DNA of 64,000 nucleotides, taken from contig JAVJTT010000011.1 in assembly GCA_040220135.1 (NCBI GenBank), forward strand, positions 42,807-106,806, in the 5' to 3' direction. A program made the translations under genes and the position numbers. Origin of the DNA: CAJXMH01 sp040220135. Its GTDB lineage: Bacteria; Bacteroidota; Bacteroidia; Flavobacteriales_E; Vicingaceae. Shown here piece by piece: positions 44,915 to 54,600 of this stretch. How positions within the stretch are numbered: position 1 is the stretch's first letter; each line of letters begins with the position of its first letter. Under the pieces are notes generated by a model. It searched no databases, had not been told where the DNA came from, and saw only the letters and a list, made by a program, of their open reading frames with translations.

Positions 44915-46252
44915 ATGCCTACAAAGAAAAAAGCAACCAAAAAGGTCTACGTGCTCGACACCTCTGTCATTATTCACGATCATAATTCCTTTATGAACTT
45001 CGAAGACAATGACATTGCCATTCCCATTACAGTATTAGAAGAGTTAGATAATTTTAAGCGAGGTAATGACACCAAGAATTTTGAAGCTCGAGAATTCACC
45101 CGAATTGTCGATAAGCTTTCTGCGGAACATACGTTGCAAAATTGGATCCCATTAAAAGGGAAAAAGTCGAAGTTTAAGATTATTATGAATGGCGGAAAGA
45201 ACAAAGTCAATGCGGAAAAGGTATTTGATGAGAAGAAGGGCGACCACAAGATTTTGAACGCGGCACTTAACCTGCAAACCGAAGAAAAAGACAAGAAGGT
45301 AATTTTGGTTACCAAAGACATTAACCTTCGGATAAAAGCAAAAGCACTTAGCCTACCGGCAGAAGACTACAATACCGGAAAAGTAAAAGATGTGAGTGAC
45401 ATTCACATGGGCAAAAAGCAGATTGAAGACCTTCCCTCTGAAGTTATTAAAGAAATATACGACAAGGGGTTTTTAGAAGATTGCAGCTTTTTGGGAAATC
45501 AAGCTCAGAATAATCACTATTACATTTTAAAGAATGGAAAGGCCTCCAGTCTTGCCTTTTTCAATCCCATAGAAAAACGTCTTGATCGAGTAGAGAAAAT
45601 TTCTGCATACGGTATTATTCCAAAAAATGCAGAACAGGCTTTTGCTTTACATGCCATGTTAAACCCCGACATTAAGTTACTCACCATACAAGGTGTGGCC
45701 GGAACTGGCAAAACACTTTTGGCTTTAGCCGGGGCTATTGAGCAAAGAAGAAATTTTAAACAAATTATTTTAGCTCGTCCCATTGTTCCATTAAGTAACA
45801 AGGACATTGGTTACTTGCCTGGAGACATAAAAGATAAGATCAATCCTTACATGGAGCCTTTGTGGGACAATCTTAAATTCATTAAAAACCAATTTAGTGA
45901 GATGGACAAAAAGCACAAGCAGATTAGCGAAATGCAAAAAAATGAGAAGATTATTATTACACCACTGGCTTACATTAGAGGAAGAAGCCTTTCTGATATT
46001 ATTTTCATAGTAGATGAAGCTCAAAATTTAACCCCACATGAGGTGAAAACTATTATTACTCGTGCCGGTGAAAACACCAAAATGATCTTTACCGGAGATA
46101 TCAATCAGATAGACACCCCTTACTTGGATGAACACAGCAATGGCTTGTCGTACTTAATAGATCGCGTAAAAGGAAACCCGCTTTATGCCCATGTGACCTT
46201 AGAAAAAGGTGAGCGCTCAGAATTGGCTAATGTTGCAAATGAACTTCTTTAA
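44915..46252 (+). CDS. PIN-PhoH protein (PhoH2-like)
   Basis: 445 residues from the ATG at 44915 (MPTKKKATKKVYVLDTSV); a TTG 60 bp upstream would add a weak leader. N-terminal PIN RNase-like domain (VLDTSVIIHDHNS, ITVLEELDNF, ILVTKDINLRIKA with acidic residues). The PhoH ATPase follows: Walker A GVAGTGKTLLAL and Walker B IIFIVDEAQNLTP, plus TGDINQID. Fusion of PIN and PhoH is the PhoH2 family, reported as RNA-unwinding/RNase enzymes. Cytoplasmic; probably its own transcript, following waaA by 139 bp. Confidence 0.92.
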   Translation: MPTKKKATKKVYVLDTSVIIHDHNSFMNFEDNDIAIPITVLEELDNFKRGNDTKNFEAREFTRIVDKLSAEHTLQNWIPLKGKKSKFKIIMNGGKNKVNAEKVFDEKKGDHKILNAALNLQTEEKDKKVILVTKDINLRIKAKALSLPAEDYNTGKVKDVSDIHMGKKQIEDLPSEVIKEIYDKGFLEDCSFLGNQAQNNHYYILKNGKASSLAFFNPIEKRLDRVEKISAYGIIPKNAEQAFALHAMLNPDIKLLTIQGVAGTGKTLLALAGAIEQRRNFKQIILARPIVPLSNKDIGYLPGDIKDKINPYMEPLWDNLKFIKNQFSEMDKKHKQISEMQKNEKIIITPLAYIRGRSLSDIIFIVDEAQNLTPHEVKTIITRAGENTKMIFTGDINQIDTPYLDEHSNGLSYLIDRVKGNPLYAHVTLEKGERSELANVANELL

Positions 46253-46296
46253 TTTCAGCTTGTTAAACATAATACAAACCAAAACCCAAATAAATT

Positions 46297-46767
46297 ATGC
46301 GAAGCATAACACTTATTACCTTTCTAATTTTATTAATTCAATTCTCCAAAGCTCAAACCGCTGATGCCTTTGAACCATTAATGGAGTCGAAAGTTCCGGT
46401 AGAAGTTAGAGAAACCTTTGCCAATCAACATCCCACCGCTAAAGTAGAAGAATGGAGAGAGTTCAGAGGACGTTTTGAAGCAAAATACCAAGCTGATGGC
46501 GAGCAAATGTTCAGTAGGTATAACGATGAAGGTTTATTTATAGAAGACCGAATTTTAATGGACTGGAATAAAGCTCCTGAAAAATTGAAAGAAGGAAAAG
46601 AGAAAACAAACAAGAAATATTGGGAAGTAGTGGAATTCTATAAAAGAATAGCAGATAATAAAGAGCATTCTTATATTCTTCAGCTTGAAAGTGACAAAGG
46701 TGAGGTTTCAACTCTTTATTTTGATAAAAGCGGAGAGTTAGAAGTAAAATCTAAATCAGGCTACTAA
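46297..46767 (+). CDS. Exported PepSY-like (DUF2874-type) protein
   Basis: 156 residues. Signal peptide to about 19 (FSKAQ). The mature chain has a repeated pattern (VRETFANQHPTAKVEEWREFRGRFEAKY, then a similar KKYWEVVEFYKRI ... YILQLESDKGEVSTLYFDKSGEL) typical of PepSY-like beta-lactamase-inhibitor-like domains in Bacteroidota. Function unknown; possibly a periplasmic binder or inhibitor. Its stop overlaps the convergent GH1 stop (CTAA). Confidence 0.65.
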   Translation: MRSITLITFLILLIQFSKAQTADAFEPLMESKVPVEVRETFANQHPTAKVEEWREFRGRFEAKYQADGEQMFSRYNDEGLFIEDRILMDWNKAPEKLKEGKEKTNKKYWEVVEFYKRIADNKEHSYILQLESDKGEVSTLYFDKSGELEVKSKSGY

Positions 46768-48107
46768 TCGGCAGAGAGAAAATTTTTAAACCAAAATGCA
46801 GAGTCCTTCGGGACTCTTTTTTGTTTGTCATATTCGATGTGAACTAAACCAAACCTCGGACGATATCCTTCAGCCCACTCAAAATTGTCGGTTAAGGACC
46901 AAGCAAAATAGCCTCTAACGTCCACTCCTTCCTGAATGGCTTTTCTTACACAAGATGTACTTCTCTTGTAAAAGGCGATTCGCTTTTGATCGGGAATGGT
47001 TCCTTCATTGCTCACCTTATCTTCTAAAGCAATTCCGGTTTCAGTTACAACTAGTGGAGGTAAATTAGGGTATGCTTTCAAATCCTTTAAAACGTGATAC
47101 AATGCTTGTGGATAATTTTCCCAGTCCATGGCAGTTCTCTCTACTTTTCTTTTCTCAGCCGTTACTAGTTTGGCTTTTACAATAGGCATCCAAATCGAGC
47201 TTTTTATTATTTCTCTGCTATAATTCTGAACTCCAATAAAATCATAATCAAAAGCCATCTTTTGCTCATCGTCAACTTTCACATAGCGCTCTACTTTCGA
47301 AAAGTCTCGAAGCTCTTCTAAGGGATAACCTAGACCAAGTAAGGGTTCCAAAAAAAGTCGGTTTAAAAGCGCATCAACCCTTTGAGCCGCCCTTATATCT
47401 TTTTGCTTTTCCGTAAAAGCAACCACCTGAGAAAAAGAAAAGGTGGTTCCTACAGATAAGTTTGAATTCATGGATTTAATTAAACGCCCCACCTCTGCTT
47501 GAGCAAGAATGGTATGATGCATGGCAGGCAAAAAGTTTTTCAAGCCCTTCTTCCCCGGAGCATGAATGCCCATAAAATACCCTAAACCGGTAAAGGCTGT
47601 GGGCTCATTGAGCACCATCCAATGCTTTACTTTGTCTCCAAATTCCCGAATGCAAAAAGCGGCATAATCGGCAAACCAGTCTAATACCTCTCGATTAACC
47701 CAGCCTCCTTTTTCTTCTAAAACCAAGGGTAAATCCCAATGATATAAGGTAATCCATGGTTCAATGCCTTGGTTTAAGCAGCTATCAATTAGCCGGTGAT
47801 AAAAGTCAACTCCTGTCTGGTTAATTTTTCCGATTCCCTCAGGAAAGATTCGAGACCAGGCTATTGAAAACCTAAAATTTCCAAAATTCATCCATTTTAA
47901 AAGATGAATGTCTTGTCGATAATGTTTTATAAACTTAGTTGCTTCTCTGGCATGTTGTCCATGCTTAATCTTTCCTTTTTGCTTGGCAAAGTCATCCCAA
48001 ATGCTCAGCCCCTTTCCATCATAGGGAGAAACTCCTTCGGTTTGATAAGCTGAACTAGAGGCACCCCAGTAAAAATTAGGGGGAAAGGGAGAAGAAAAAT
48101 CAGCCAT
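46764..48107 (-). CDS. GH1 family beta-glycosidase
   Basis: 447 residues, (beta/alpha)8 barrel. Acid/base E168 in VLNEPTAF and nucleophile E356 in VVTETGIA. FYWGASSSAYQTEG opening, YHWDLP, and C-terminal SLTDNFEWAEGYRPRFGLVH are GH1 hallmarks. No signal peptide, so cytoplasmic. Its ATG overlaps the upstream glycosyltransferase stop (TAATG), an unusual pairing of a glycosidase with a glycosyltransferase and a lipid A-type phosphoesterase, hinting at glycolipid turnover rather than nutrient uptake. Substrate not deducible. Confidence 0.94.
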   Translation of the reverse strand: MADFSSPFPPNFYWGASSSAYQTEGVSPYDGKGLSIWDDFAKQKGKIKHGQHAREATKFIKHYRQDIHLLKWMNFGNFRFSIAWSRIFPEGIGKINQTGVDFYHRLIDSCLNQGIEPWITLYHWDLPLVLEEKGGWVNREVLDWFADYAAFCIREFGDKVKHWMVLNEPTAFTGLGYFMGIHAPGKKGLKNFLPAMHHTILAQAEVGRLIKSMNSNLSVGTTFSFSQVVAFTEKQKDIRAAQRVDALLNRLFLEPLLGLGYPLEELRDFSKVERYVKVDDEQKMAFDYDFIGVQNYSREIIKSSIWMPIVKAKLVTAEKRKVERTAMDWENYPQALYHVLKDLKAYPNLPPLVVTETGIALEDKVSNEGTIPDQKRIAFYKRSTSCVRKAIQEGVDVRGYFAWSLTDNFEWAEGYRPRFGLVHIEYDKQKRVPKDSAFWFKNFLSAD

Positions 48108-49150
48108 TAATTTGCAGCATCGAATTGAGTAGAAGTAATGTAGTCTAAATAGTTATCATGAGCATGAAATTCATTGTTGATAATGGTTTCAACAATGAGT
48201 TCGGTTTGATCAGGATAATTTACTTCAACAATCTCTTTACTTTCAATCCATTTCTGAATTTTAGGTAAGTGTTTTTTTCGCAGATGCTTAATCACTTTTA
48301 CTCCCATCTTTTTTAGTGCTAACGCATTGCACACTTGCTCATACTGCTGCTTTTGGGGGATAACAAGTAATTTCTTTTTCAAGAACAAAGCTTCGGTTGT
48401 AGTGCCAAAACCTGCGGCACACAACACTCCACTGCTAGATGCCATACTTTGTAAAAATCTTTGATGCTGAACCGGGTAAATGTGCACATTCTCATGCGTA
48501 TACTCCTTCTTGCTATGCTTTGAAAACACCTCCCACTGCACATCAGACAAGAGGCTTAACTTTCTTATGATTCGTTGGTCGTCATAAGCAGGCAAGTACA
48601 CGGTATAATGCCCCTTATCGCTAACCTCTAATTGACGTACCTCCTTCCGAATTAAGGGACTAAAAATATGCGGGGCGTAAGGTTCATAATGAAAGCCATA
48701 TTCTGCTGAAGTTGGCGCGTAGTGTGCTAGTATAAATTTACCAATCAAATCCTCTTTTACCGCCGCCGCAGTTTCGTCCGTTTTAATTGCCACTTGATTA
48801 CTTAGGCCAACACATGGCTTTCCTTTAATATATGCCGCCCATGCTGAGAGTGGTTCAAAATCGTTTATAATAAGATCGTATTTTTCAACAGGCACTTTTT
48901 TGACTTCAGTCATGAAACGGTTTAGGTGGTTCTTCATATAAGTGTTCACAAGGTCTATACCTCCTCGTTTTCCAAAAACAAAGCTCATTCCCTTAAAAGC
49001 ATAATCTACGGGAAATGGCAACTGCAAGTCAGCTTGAATTCCACTTACCAATATGTCAAGTTCTCCATGCTTTTGTAAATGAGGAACTATCTCTGCAGCT
49101 CGGCAAATGTGTCCATTCCCAGTTCCTTGTATAGCATATAGTATTTTCAT
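48107..49150 (-). CDS. GT-B glycosyltransferase family protein (MJ1255-like)
   Basis: 347 residues. Begins MKILYAIQGTGNGHICRAAEI, a GT28-like opening, and has GFGTTTEALFLKKKLLVIPQ in the C-terminal donor half. AYDDQRIIRKL and QQYEQVCNALAL are also seen in that group. No signal peptide or TM, so it acts at the cytoplasmic face. In the middle of the LpxH-like / GH1 operon (3-bp and TAATG junctions). Lipid acceptor and sugar not known. Confidence 0.82.
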   Translation of the reverse strand: MKILYAIQGTGNGHICRAAEIVPHLQKHGELDILVSGIQADLQLPFPVDYAFKGMSFVFGKRGGIDLVNTYMKNHLNRFMTEVKKVPVEKYDLIINDFEPLSAWAAYIKGKPCVGLSNQVAIKTDETAAAVKEDLIGKFILAHYAPTSAEYGFHYEPYAPHIFSPLIRKEVRQLEVSDKGHYTVYLPAYDDQRIIRKLSLLSDVQWEVFSKHSKKEYTHENVHIYPVQHQRFLQSMASSSGVLCAAGFGTTTEALFLKKKLLVIPQKQQYEQVCNALALKKMGVKVIKHLRKKHLPKIQKWIESKEIVEVNYPDQTELIVETIINNEFHAHDNYLDYITSTQFDAAN

Positions 49151-49153
49151 TTG

Positions 49154-50008
49154 TTATGAAACTGTTTTGCTTAACAATTTAAACTCCTCTACCATTTGTT
49201 GGAAGAGTTCTTTATTGGTGCCGGTATCACTTTTAAAGGCTAGCTCAAGTGAATAATGGCTAGGGTCGTAGCGATAAATGCGCCATTTTCCTTTATGATA
49301 TTCCAAACTGCTTAAGTTCTCTACCCAATCGCCTGAGTTTAGGTAGGTAATTTTGCCTTGCCTGTTGCTAAACTCTTTCATTTCCGGTTGGTGAATATGA
49401 CCACAGATCACATATTCATAGCCATTCTCAATTCCTATATCCGCCGCTACTTGCTCAAAATTATTAATGAACTTAACCGCTGACTTAACGCTGTTTTTGA
49501 TCCGCTTGGAAAGTGATATTTTGCCTTTTCCTAAGCGTTTAGACACTTGATTTACAATCCGATTGATGATAATTAGCACATCGTAACCAACCGAACCTAG
49601 CTTTGTTAGCCATTTAGAGTGCTTCATGGTTACATCAAATACATCGCCATGAAAAAACCAAGCTTTTTCTCCATTAAGGTTTAGAACTACTTTATTTACA
49701 ATTTTAAGTGAGCCCATTTTAAAACCCACAAACTTGCGGAGCATTTCATCATGGTTTCCTGTAACATAATAAACCCTTACCCCCTTTGCCATCCAAGCCG
49801 TTATTTGTTTTATTACTTGCATATGGCTCTTAGGAAAATAGCGCTTCTTGAATTGCCAAATATCAATGATATCTCCATTTAAGATTACCGTTTTAGGGGC
49901 AATGCTTTTCATGTACTGCAAAAGTTCTTTCGCATTGCTTCCTCGCGTACCAAGGTGAACATCCGAAATAACGATTAAGTCAACCTTCCTTTTTTTTGGC
50001 CTGCCCAT
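49154..50008 (-). CDS. Metallophosphoesterase, UDP-2,3-diacylglucosamine diphosphatase-like (LpxH family)
   Basis: 284 residues, calcineurin-like fold. Metal motifs DVHLGTRG (start), GDIIDIW, GNHDEML, and GHIHQPEM are complete. LpxH cleaves UDP-2,3-diacylglucosamine in lipid A synthesis. The GDIID-W and N-terminal basic run suit LpxH or a related lipid phosphodiesterase. The length exceeds E. coli LpxH (about 240), and a second LpxH copy may exist outside the window, so exact function is uncertain. First gene of a three-gene operon with GT and GH1. Confidence 0.8.
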   Translation of the reverse strand: MGRPKKRKVDLIVISDVHLGTRGSNAKELLQYMKSIAPKTVILNGDIIDIWQFKKRYFPKSHMQVIKQITAWMAKGVRVYYVTGNHDEMLRKFVGFKMGSLKIVNKVVLNLNGEKAWFFHGDVFDVTMKHSKWLTKLGSVGYDVLIIINRIVNQVSKRLGKGKISLSKRIKNSVKSAVKFINNFEQVAADIGIENGYEYVICGHIHQPEMKEFSNRQGKITYLNSGDWVENLSSLEYHKGKWRIYRYDPSHYSLELAFKSDTGTNKELFQQMVEEFKLLSKTVS

Positions 50009-50177
50009 TAATGCAAGTTTTTAAAAAACACACTTAAACGGAACAGAAATAATTTTAGCAAGAGTTCATCCAACCGTTTTCTTAACATAGTTCTTAGTTT
50101 TTATCAAAAAAAACATCAAGCTTTTAAATCAGTATTTCCAAGATGTAAAGGAATTCATAAAAAATGTCGGCGAGATT

Positions 50178-50191
50178 GTAACAATTGTTAC
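50178..50191. promoter_or_regulatory. Perfect 14-bp palindrome overlapping the DUF983 promoter region
   Basis: GTAACAATTGTTAC reads the same on both strands and touches the -33 TTG at 50192, so it could be an operator. Eleven bases of it also occur in the promoter at 17965-17975. No regulator is identified. Confidence 0.35.
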
Positions 50192-50221
50192 TTGCATGTT
50201 AAGCAAGGCAGCTTACTTTTG
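50192..50221 (+). promoter_or_regulatory. Promoter of the DUF983-rhodanese operon
   Basis: TTG (50192-50194), 19 bp spacer, TACTTTTG (50214-50221, full -7 match). The leader would be about 12 nt to the ATG at 50240. The rest of 50009-50191 has no gene. Confidence 0.6.
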
Positions 50222-50239
50222 TTAAATACTAAATGAGAT

Positions 50240-50635
50240 ATGGCCTGGTTAGAAAAAGGTAAGAAGCTATACAGCATATTAAAATTCAAATGCCCTCATT
50301 GTCACGAAGGCGAGTTTTTTGAGAGCAGAAATCCTTACAATTTCAGCAATATGTCGACCACCTATGACAGATGCCCTAATTGTAAGCGTAGGCTTTACAT
50401 AGAGCCTGGCTTTTATTATGGCGCCATGTATGTTTCATATACCCTTGGCGTTGCGCACATTATTACCTTTTGGGTAGCAAGCTTAATTTTAGGTATTGAA
50501 ATGGAATTTTGGAATTTCATCATTATGGTGGGTAGTTTTTTAATCGTATTAACGCCCCTGTATTATGCACTATCCAAAATTATTTGGGCCAATATGTTTT
50601 TAAATTATAAAGAAGAATCGCATGAAAAATCTTGA
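50240..50635 (+). CDS. DUF983 membrane protein
   Basis: 131 residues. Zinc-ribbon-like CPHCHEGEFFE and CPNCKRRLYIEPG near the N-terminus, then YYGAMYVSYTLG and two TM segments (about 68-86 and 91-115). DUF983 proteins are widespread and uncharacterised; the two C-x2-C pairs probably bind zinc. The next gene starts within its last 14 bp. Confidence 0.88.
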   Translation: MAWLEKGKKLYSILKFKCPHCHEGEFFESRNPYNFSNMSTTYDRCPNCKRRLYIEPGFYYGAMYVSYTLGVAHIITFWVASLILGIEMEFWNFIIMVGSFLIVLTPLYYALSKIIWANMFLNYKEESHEKS

Positions 50636-50921
50636 TGTAAAAACTTTTAAGGAAAAAATAAATTCAGACCCACAAGCCGTTATTATTGATGTGAGAACAC
50701 CGGAAGAAGAGGCGGAAGGTTTGATTGAAAATTCTGTGAACATGAATTTAATGGAGCAATCATTTCCTGCAAAAGTGATGGACTTGGATAAAAGTAAAAA
50801 TTATTATGTCTATTGCCGCTCAGGCGGAAGAAGCGCCACTGCTTGCCAATTTATGAGTCAGCAAGGACTTAGTGCTTTTAATTTAGAAGGTGGTATTCAA
50901 GCCTGGAATTCAAATTTTTAA
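50622..50921 (+). CDS. Single-domain rhodanese (cytoplasmic)
   Basis: 99 residues. Catalytic C65 in YCRSGGRS, with the IDVRTPEEEAEG and GGIQAW motifs of the rhodanese fold. Transfers sulfane sulfur via a cysteine persulfide; acceptor unknown. No signal peptide. Overlaps DUF983 and lies 7 bp before a paralogous lipoprotein rhodanese; the two share the NLM...SF block and GG-x-x-AW end, consistent with tandem duplication. Confidence 0.9.
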   Translation: MKNLDVKTFKEKINSDPQAVIIDVRTPEEEAEGLIENSVNMNLMEQSFPAKVMDLDKSKNYYVYCRSGGRSATACQFMSQQGLSAFNLEGGIQAWNSNF

Positions 50922-50928
50922 TTAAAAA

Positions 50929-51318
50929 ATGATGAAGAATTTATTTTTATTGATTGGCCTTACAACTTTAATGGCCTGCAATGGTCCGGCTCAAAATACC
51001 GAGGTAAAAAGAGAGCTTTTTGCTCCTGCTGAGTTTAAAAAGGACATGCAAAGCAAGAATGACTACTATTTAATTGACGTAAGAACTCCAGCTGAGTTTA
51101 ACCAAGGGCACCTAGATAATGCGGAAAACTTAAATCTAATGGATGGCAGTTTTGAAAATGCCATTGAAAAGTTGGATCGCAAAAAACCCATTTATGTATA
51201 CTGCGCAGTTGGTGGACGAAGCAATCGAGCGGCAAACCTCTTAGAGGATAAGGGATTTGTGCATATTGTAGATTTAAAAGGTGGTTACACGGCCTGGAAA
51301 AAAAGGATGGAAAATTGA
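50929..51318 (+). CDS. Lipoprotein rhodanese (periplasmic)
   Basis: 129 residues. Lipobox-like LMAC with lipid-modified C17, then a rhodanese domain with IDVRTPAEFNQGH, catalytic C92 in YCAVGGRS, and KGGYTAW. So it is a membrane-anchored periplasmic version of the gene just before it. Possible role in periplasmic sulfur or thiol handling. Four-base overlap with the next small gene. Confidence 0.88.
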   Translation: MMKNLFLLIGLTTLMACNGPAQNTEVKRELFAPAEFKKDMQSKNDYYLIDVRTPAEFNQGHLDNAENLNLMDGSFENAIEKLDRKKPIYVYCAVGGRSNRAANLLEDKGFVHIVDLKGGYTAWKKRMEN

Positions 51319-51542
51319 AAAAGCCTCCTCTATCCTTTCCCTTTGTTATTCTATTGTGCTTGACTTTGGGATTAGCACCTTTTTATCCTGAACCTCACAT
51401 TTGGGGAAAACTAAAATGGCTTAGTGGAGGAGCCGTTGGCATGCAAGCAATGGACTGGCTCGACTTACTTATGCATGGCACTCCATGGTTGCTTCTCATT
51501 TACACACTTTCTTGGAAAGTTGGTGCTAAACATAAGTCTTAA
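51315..51542 (+). CDS. Small membrane protein, RND-transporter-annotated family
   Basis: 75 residues with two hydrophobic segments (about 9-25 and 51-67) joined by GLAPFYPEPHIWGKLKWLSGG and DWLDLLMHGTPW. The pattern resembles a conserved small Bacteroidota membrane protein often, without good reason, labelled RND transporter. Start is TTG at 51315, overlapping the upstream TGA stop; no ATG is available. Function unknown; its place with rhodaneses suggests a sulfur or thiol link, which is only inference. Confidence 0.6.
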   Translation: MKKPPLSFPFVILLCLTLGLAPFYPEPHIWGKLKWLSGGAVGMQAMDWLDLLMHGTPWLLLIYTLSWKVGAKHKS

Positions 51543-51583
51543 AGTCTTGTTTATTGTTAAATAAACCCAACCTAAAGTTTAAG

Positions 51584-51591
51584 TATCTTTA
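51584..51591 (+). promoter_or_regulatory. -7-like box of the subtilase gene
   Basis: TATCTTTA (7 of 8 to TAnnTTTG), 20 bp before the ATG at 51612. No -33 TTTG at the usual distance. Confidence 0.35.
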
Positions 51592-51611
51592 GGGCTTTAA
51601 AATTGTTTAAC

Positions 51612-54600
51612 ATGAAAATAATGAGACTAGTTTCCTTACTTACTTTATTCGCTTTTATTTGTTTACAGTCGGTGGCTTCAAACTCCCCGGTTTTAAAACT
51701 TAAAAGTGGAGACCTTACTTTAACGGCACAAAACCCTAGTGCTAGCCTTCAAGAAATTGGCAGTCAACATAACTTAAACGGCTACTCCATAGTCCAGTTT
51801 GTGGAGGTTCCAACTGAAGCTGAAAAAGCTGAGCTAAGCCAAGCGGGCATTAACTTATTAGAGTATATCCCTAATCGTGCGTTTATCGCTAAGCTTAATA
51901 ACTTAGGAAGTCAATCATTGAGTAATTTAAACATACGTGCCATAACGCCTTATGTAAAAGAGTTCAAACAGGCCTACAGGCTAAAAATGAGAGAAAATCC
52001 TGACTGGGCTAAACAGGGAAATGATCGGCTTGAACTTACACTCGCTTTGCATCTTGATCAAAATACCGAAGAGGTAAGCAACAGCTTAAGACAAATGGGA
52101 GCTGAAATTTCCAAAACTTCTTACTATGAAGATTTTGTTAACCTAATTATCGAAGAATCAAAAATTGAAGATCTTCTCGATCAGCCTTTTACAAAATACT
52201 TAGATTATGTTCCTGCTCCTCCAGAAAAAGAAGACACAAGAGCAAGAAGTTTACACCGAGGCAATAAATTAGATTCTGACCATGCGCTTGGTAGAAAATA
52301 CGACGGAACTGGAGTAAGTATCGCCATTGCAGATGATGGAGCAATTGGCCCACACATTGACATTAAGGGCAGAGTTACTCAATTTGTCACCAATCCCGGT
52401 GGCACACATGGCGACATGACCAGTGGAATTGCAATGGGTGCAGGAAACTTAGACCCAACCATTAAAGGTATGGCAACAGGAGCCTACTTATACTATTATA
52501 ACATAAGTGGTTACCCACACATAGGCAATGCAGTTACCAACTTGAATACAAGAGGGGTTGTGGTTACCTCAACTTCTTACAGTCAAGGATGTAATAATTA
52601 CGAAAATACAGCCCGTGGAATTGATCAACAAGTTCGACAGAACCCTGAGCTTTTGCACGTATTTTCGGCAGGAAATAGCTCTTCTTCAAATTGTGGCTAT
52701 GGAGCTGGTACTCCATGGGGCAACATAACCGGAGGAAGAAAGCAAGGCAAGTCAGTAATAGCTACGGGGAATTTAGATTATCAAGGTAACCTAACAAACT
52801 CAAGCAGTCGAGGACCATCAGAAGATGGTAGAATTAAGCCTGATATTTGTGCAAATGGCACCAATCAAATGTCTACTGACCCTAACAACAATTATGCTCC
52901 TGGGGGAGGAACATCTGCTGCTGCACCGAGTATTGCAGGTTTAGCCACCCAGCTTTATCATGGTTTTAGATCTATTAATGGAGGCACTAATCCGGAGTCA
53001 GGATTAATAAAAGCTTCAATGCTAAATACCGCAAGAGATATAGGTAATCCAGGACCGGACTTTTTCTTCGGTTGGGGCAGAGTAAACGCCCATCGGGCTA
53101 TGTCACTCTTAGAAGACAATAGATACTTAAACTCTACTATCTCGCAAGGAGGAAATAATTCACATACTTTCTCCATCAATCAAAATTTAGAGGAGCTTAG
53201 AGTGATGGTTTATTGGACAGATTATGAAGGCTCTACCGTTGCCTCTAGGGCTTTGGTAAATGATCTTGATATGCGTTTAGTGACACCAAATGCAGATACC
53301 ATTAGACCATGGGTGCTCAATTCTACGCCTAATGCAGCTTTACTTAGTGCGCCTGCAACTAGAGGAGTAGATAACTTAAACAATGTTGAACAAGTGACTA
53401 TTGACACCGTACCTACCGGAACATACGAAGTGTTAATTAATGGTACTACCATTCCTCAAGGTCCGCAGTCTTATTACGTTTTATGGGAAACAAGAACAGA
53501 TAGCATTGAAGTTACTTACCCCGCAGGTGGTGAGTCTTTTGTACCGGGTGAACAAGAAACTATAAGATGGGATGCTGTTGATGGAACCGGAAACTTTAGT
53601 GTGCAATACTCTGCTGACAATGGTCAAACTTGGAACACCATTAGCAATAGTGTAAACAGTACAAGAAGGTGGGTTAATTGGAGCGTTCCTAGTATTACTA
53701 GCGGAGATGTTCTTGTTAGAGTTAATCGCGGGTCAGTAAGTGGAGTTTCGCAGTACCCATTCTCCATTATGCGTCAACCTCAAAACTTCACTGCAGACTT
53801 TATCTGTCCTGATTCAGTGCAATTGAGATGGAACCCTGTTAATGGAGCTTCATCTTATGTCATCTATCAACTTGGAGCAACTCATATGGACTCTATTGGA
53901 ACATCAAGTAGCACCAACTTTAAAATCTACAATTTAGATTTAACCCAAGAGAACTGGTTTAGCATTAAAGCGGTAGGAAGTGGTATTGAAAGTAGAAGAA
54001 ACGATGCTTTTCAGTTACCTCAAACTCCTATCAATTGTCCGCTACCTTATGACATTAACATTACTCAATTCAACTCTCCCACTATTGATTACTTACCAGG
54101 CTGTAATGTGAGCAAAATACCAATTCGCATCACAGTTAATAACGCCGGAGATTCGACTATTTCTAACATTCCAGTTAAGCTATATGCAAACGGAATAATC
54201 TTTCAAGATACAATAGTAGGCCCATTGGCCCCAAATGCGTTTCAGTTTTTCAACTTTAGGGATTCAATCAATGCAACTACTGGTCAGCTAACAATTAGTG
54301 TTGCTGCAGATTTAGTAAATGATGGCAATGAGCTGAATGATAGCCTTTCAAAAACCATAACTGTGTATAACGGCATTACATTTGCACCGCCCTACAGTTT
54401 TGATTTCGAAACTTTTAATACCTGTTCAACAAATAACAATTGTGGAAATACCACTTGTTCGTTAAACTTTGGTTGGGCTAACATGCCCAATGGAGTAGCA
54501 GATGTGCATGATATGCGCACCAACACTGGCAGTACGCCATCAAATAATACAGGACCAAGCTTTGACCATAATCCAGGCACTGCAAACGGAAAGTACATTT

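Noticed and set aside
50009..50239. Small RNA or tRNA gene in the 230-bp gap
   Set aside because: No cloverleaf, no GTTCRA-type motif and no terminator hairpin; only a promoter and a palindrome are visible.
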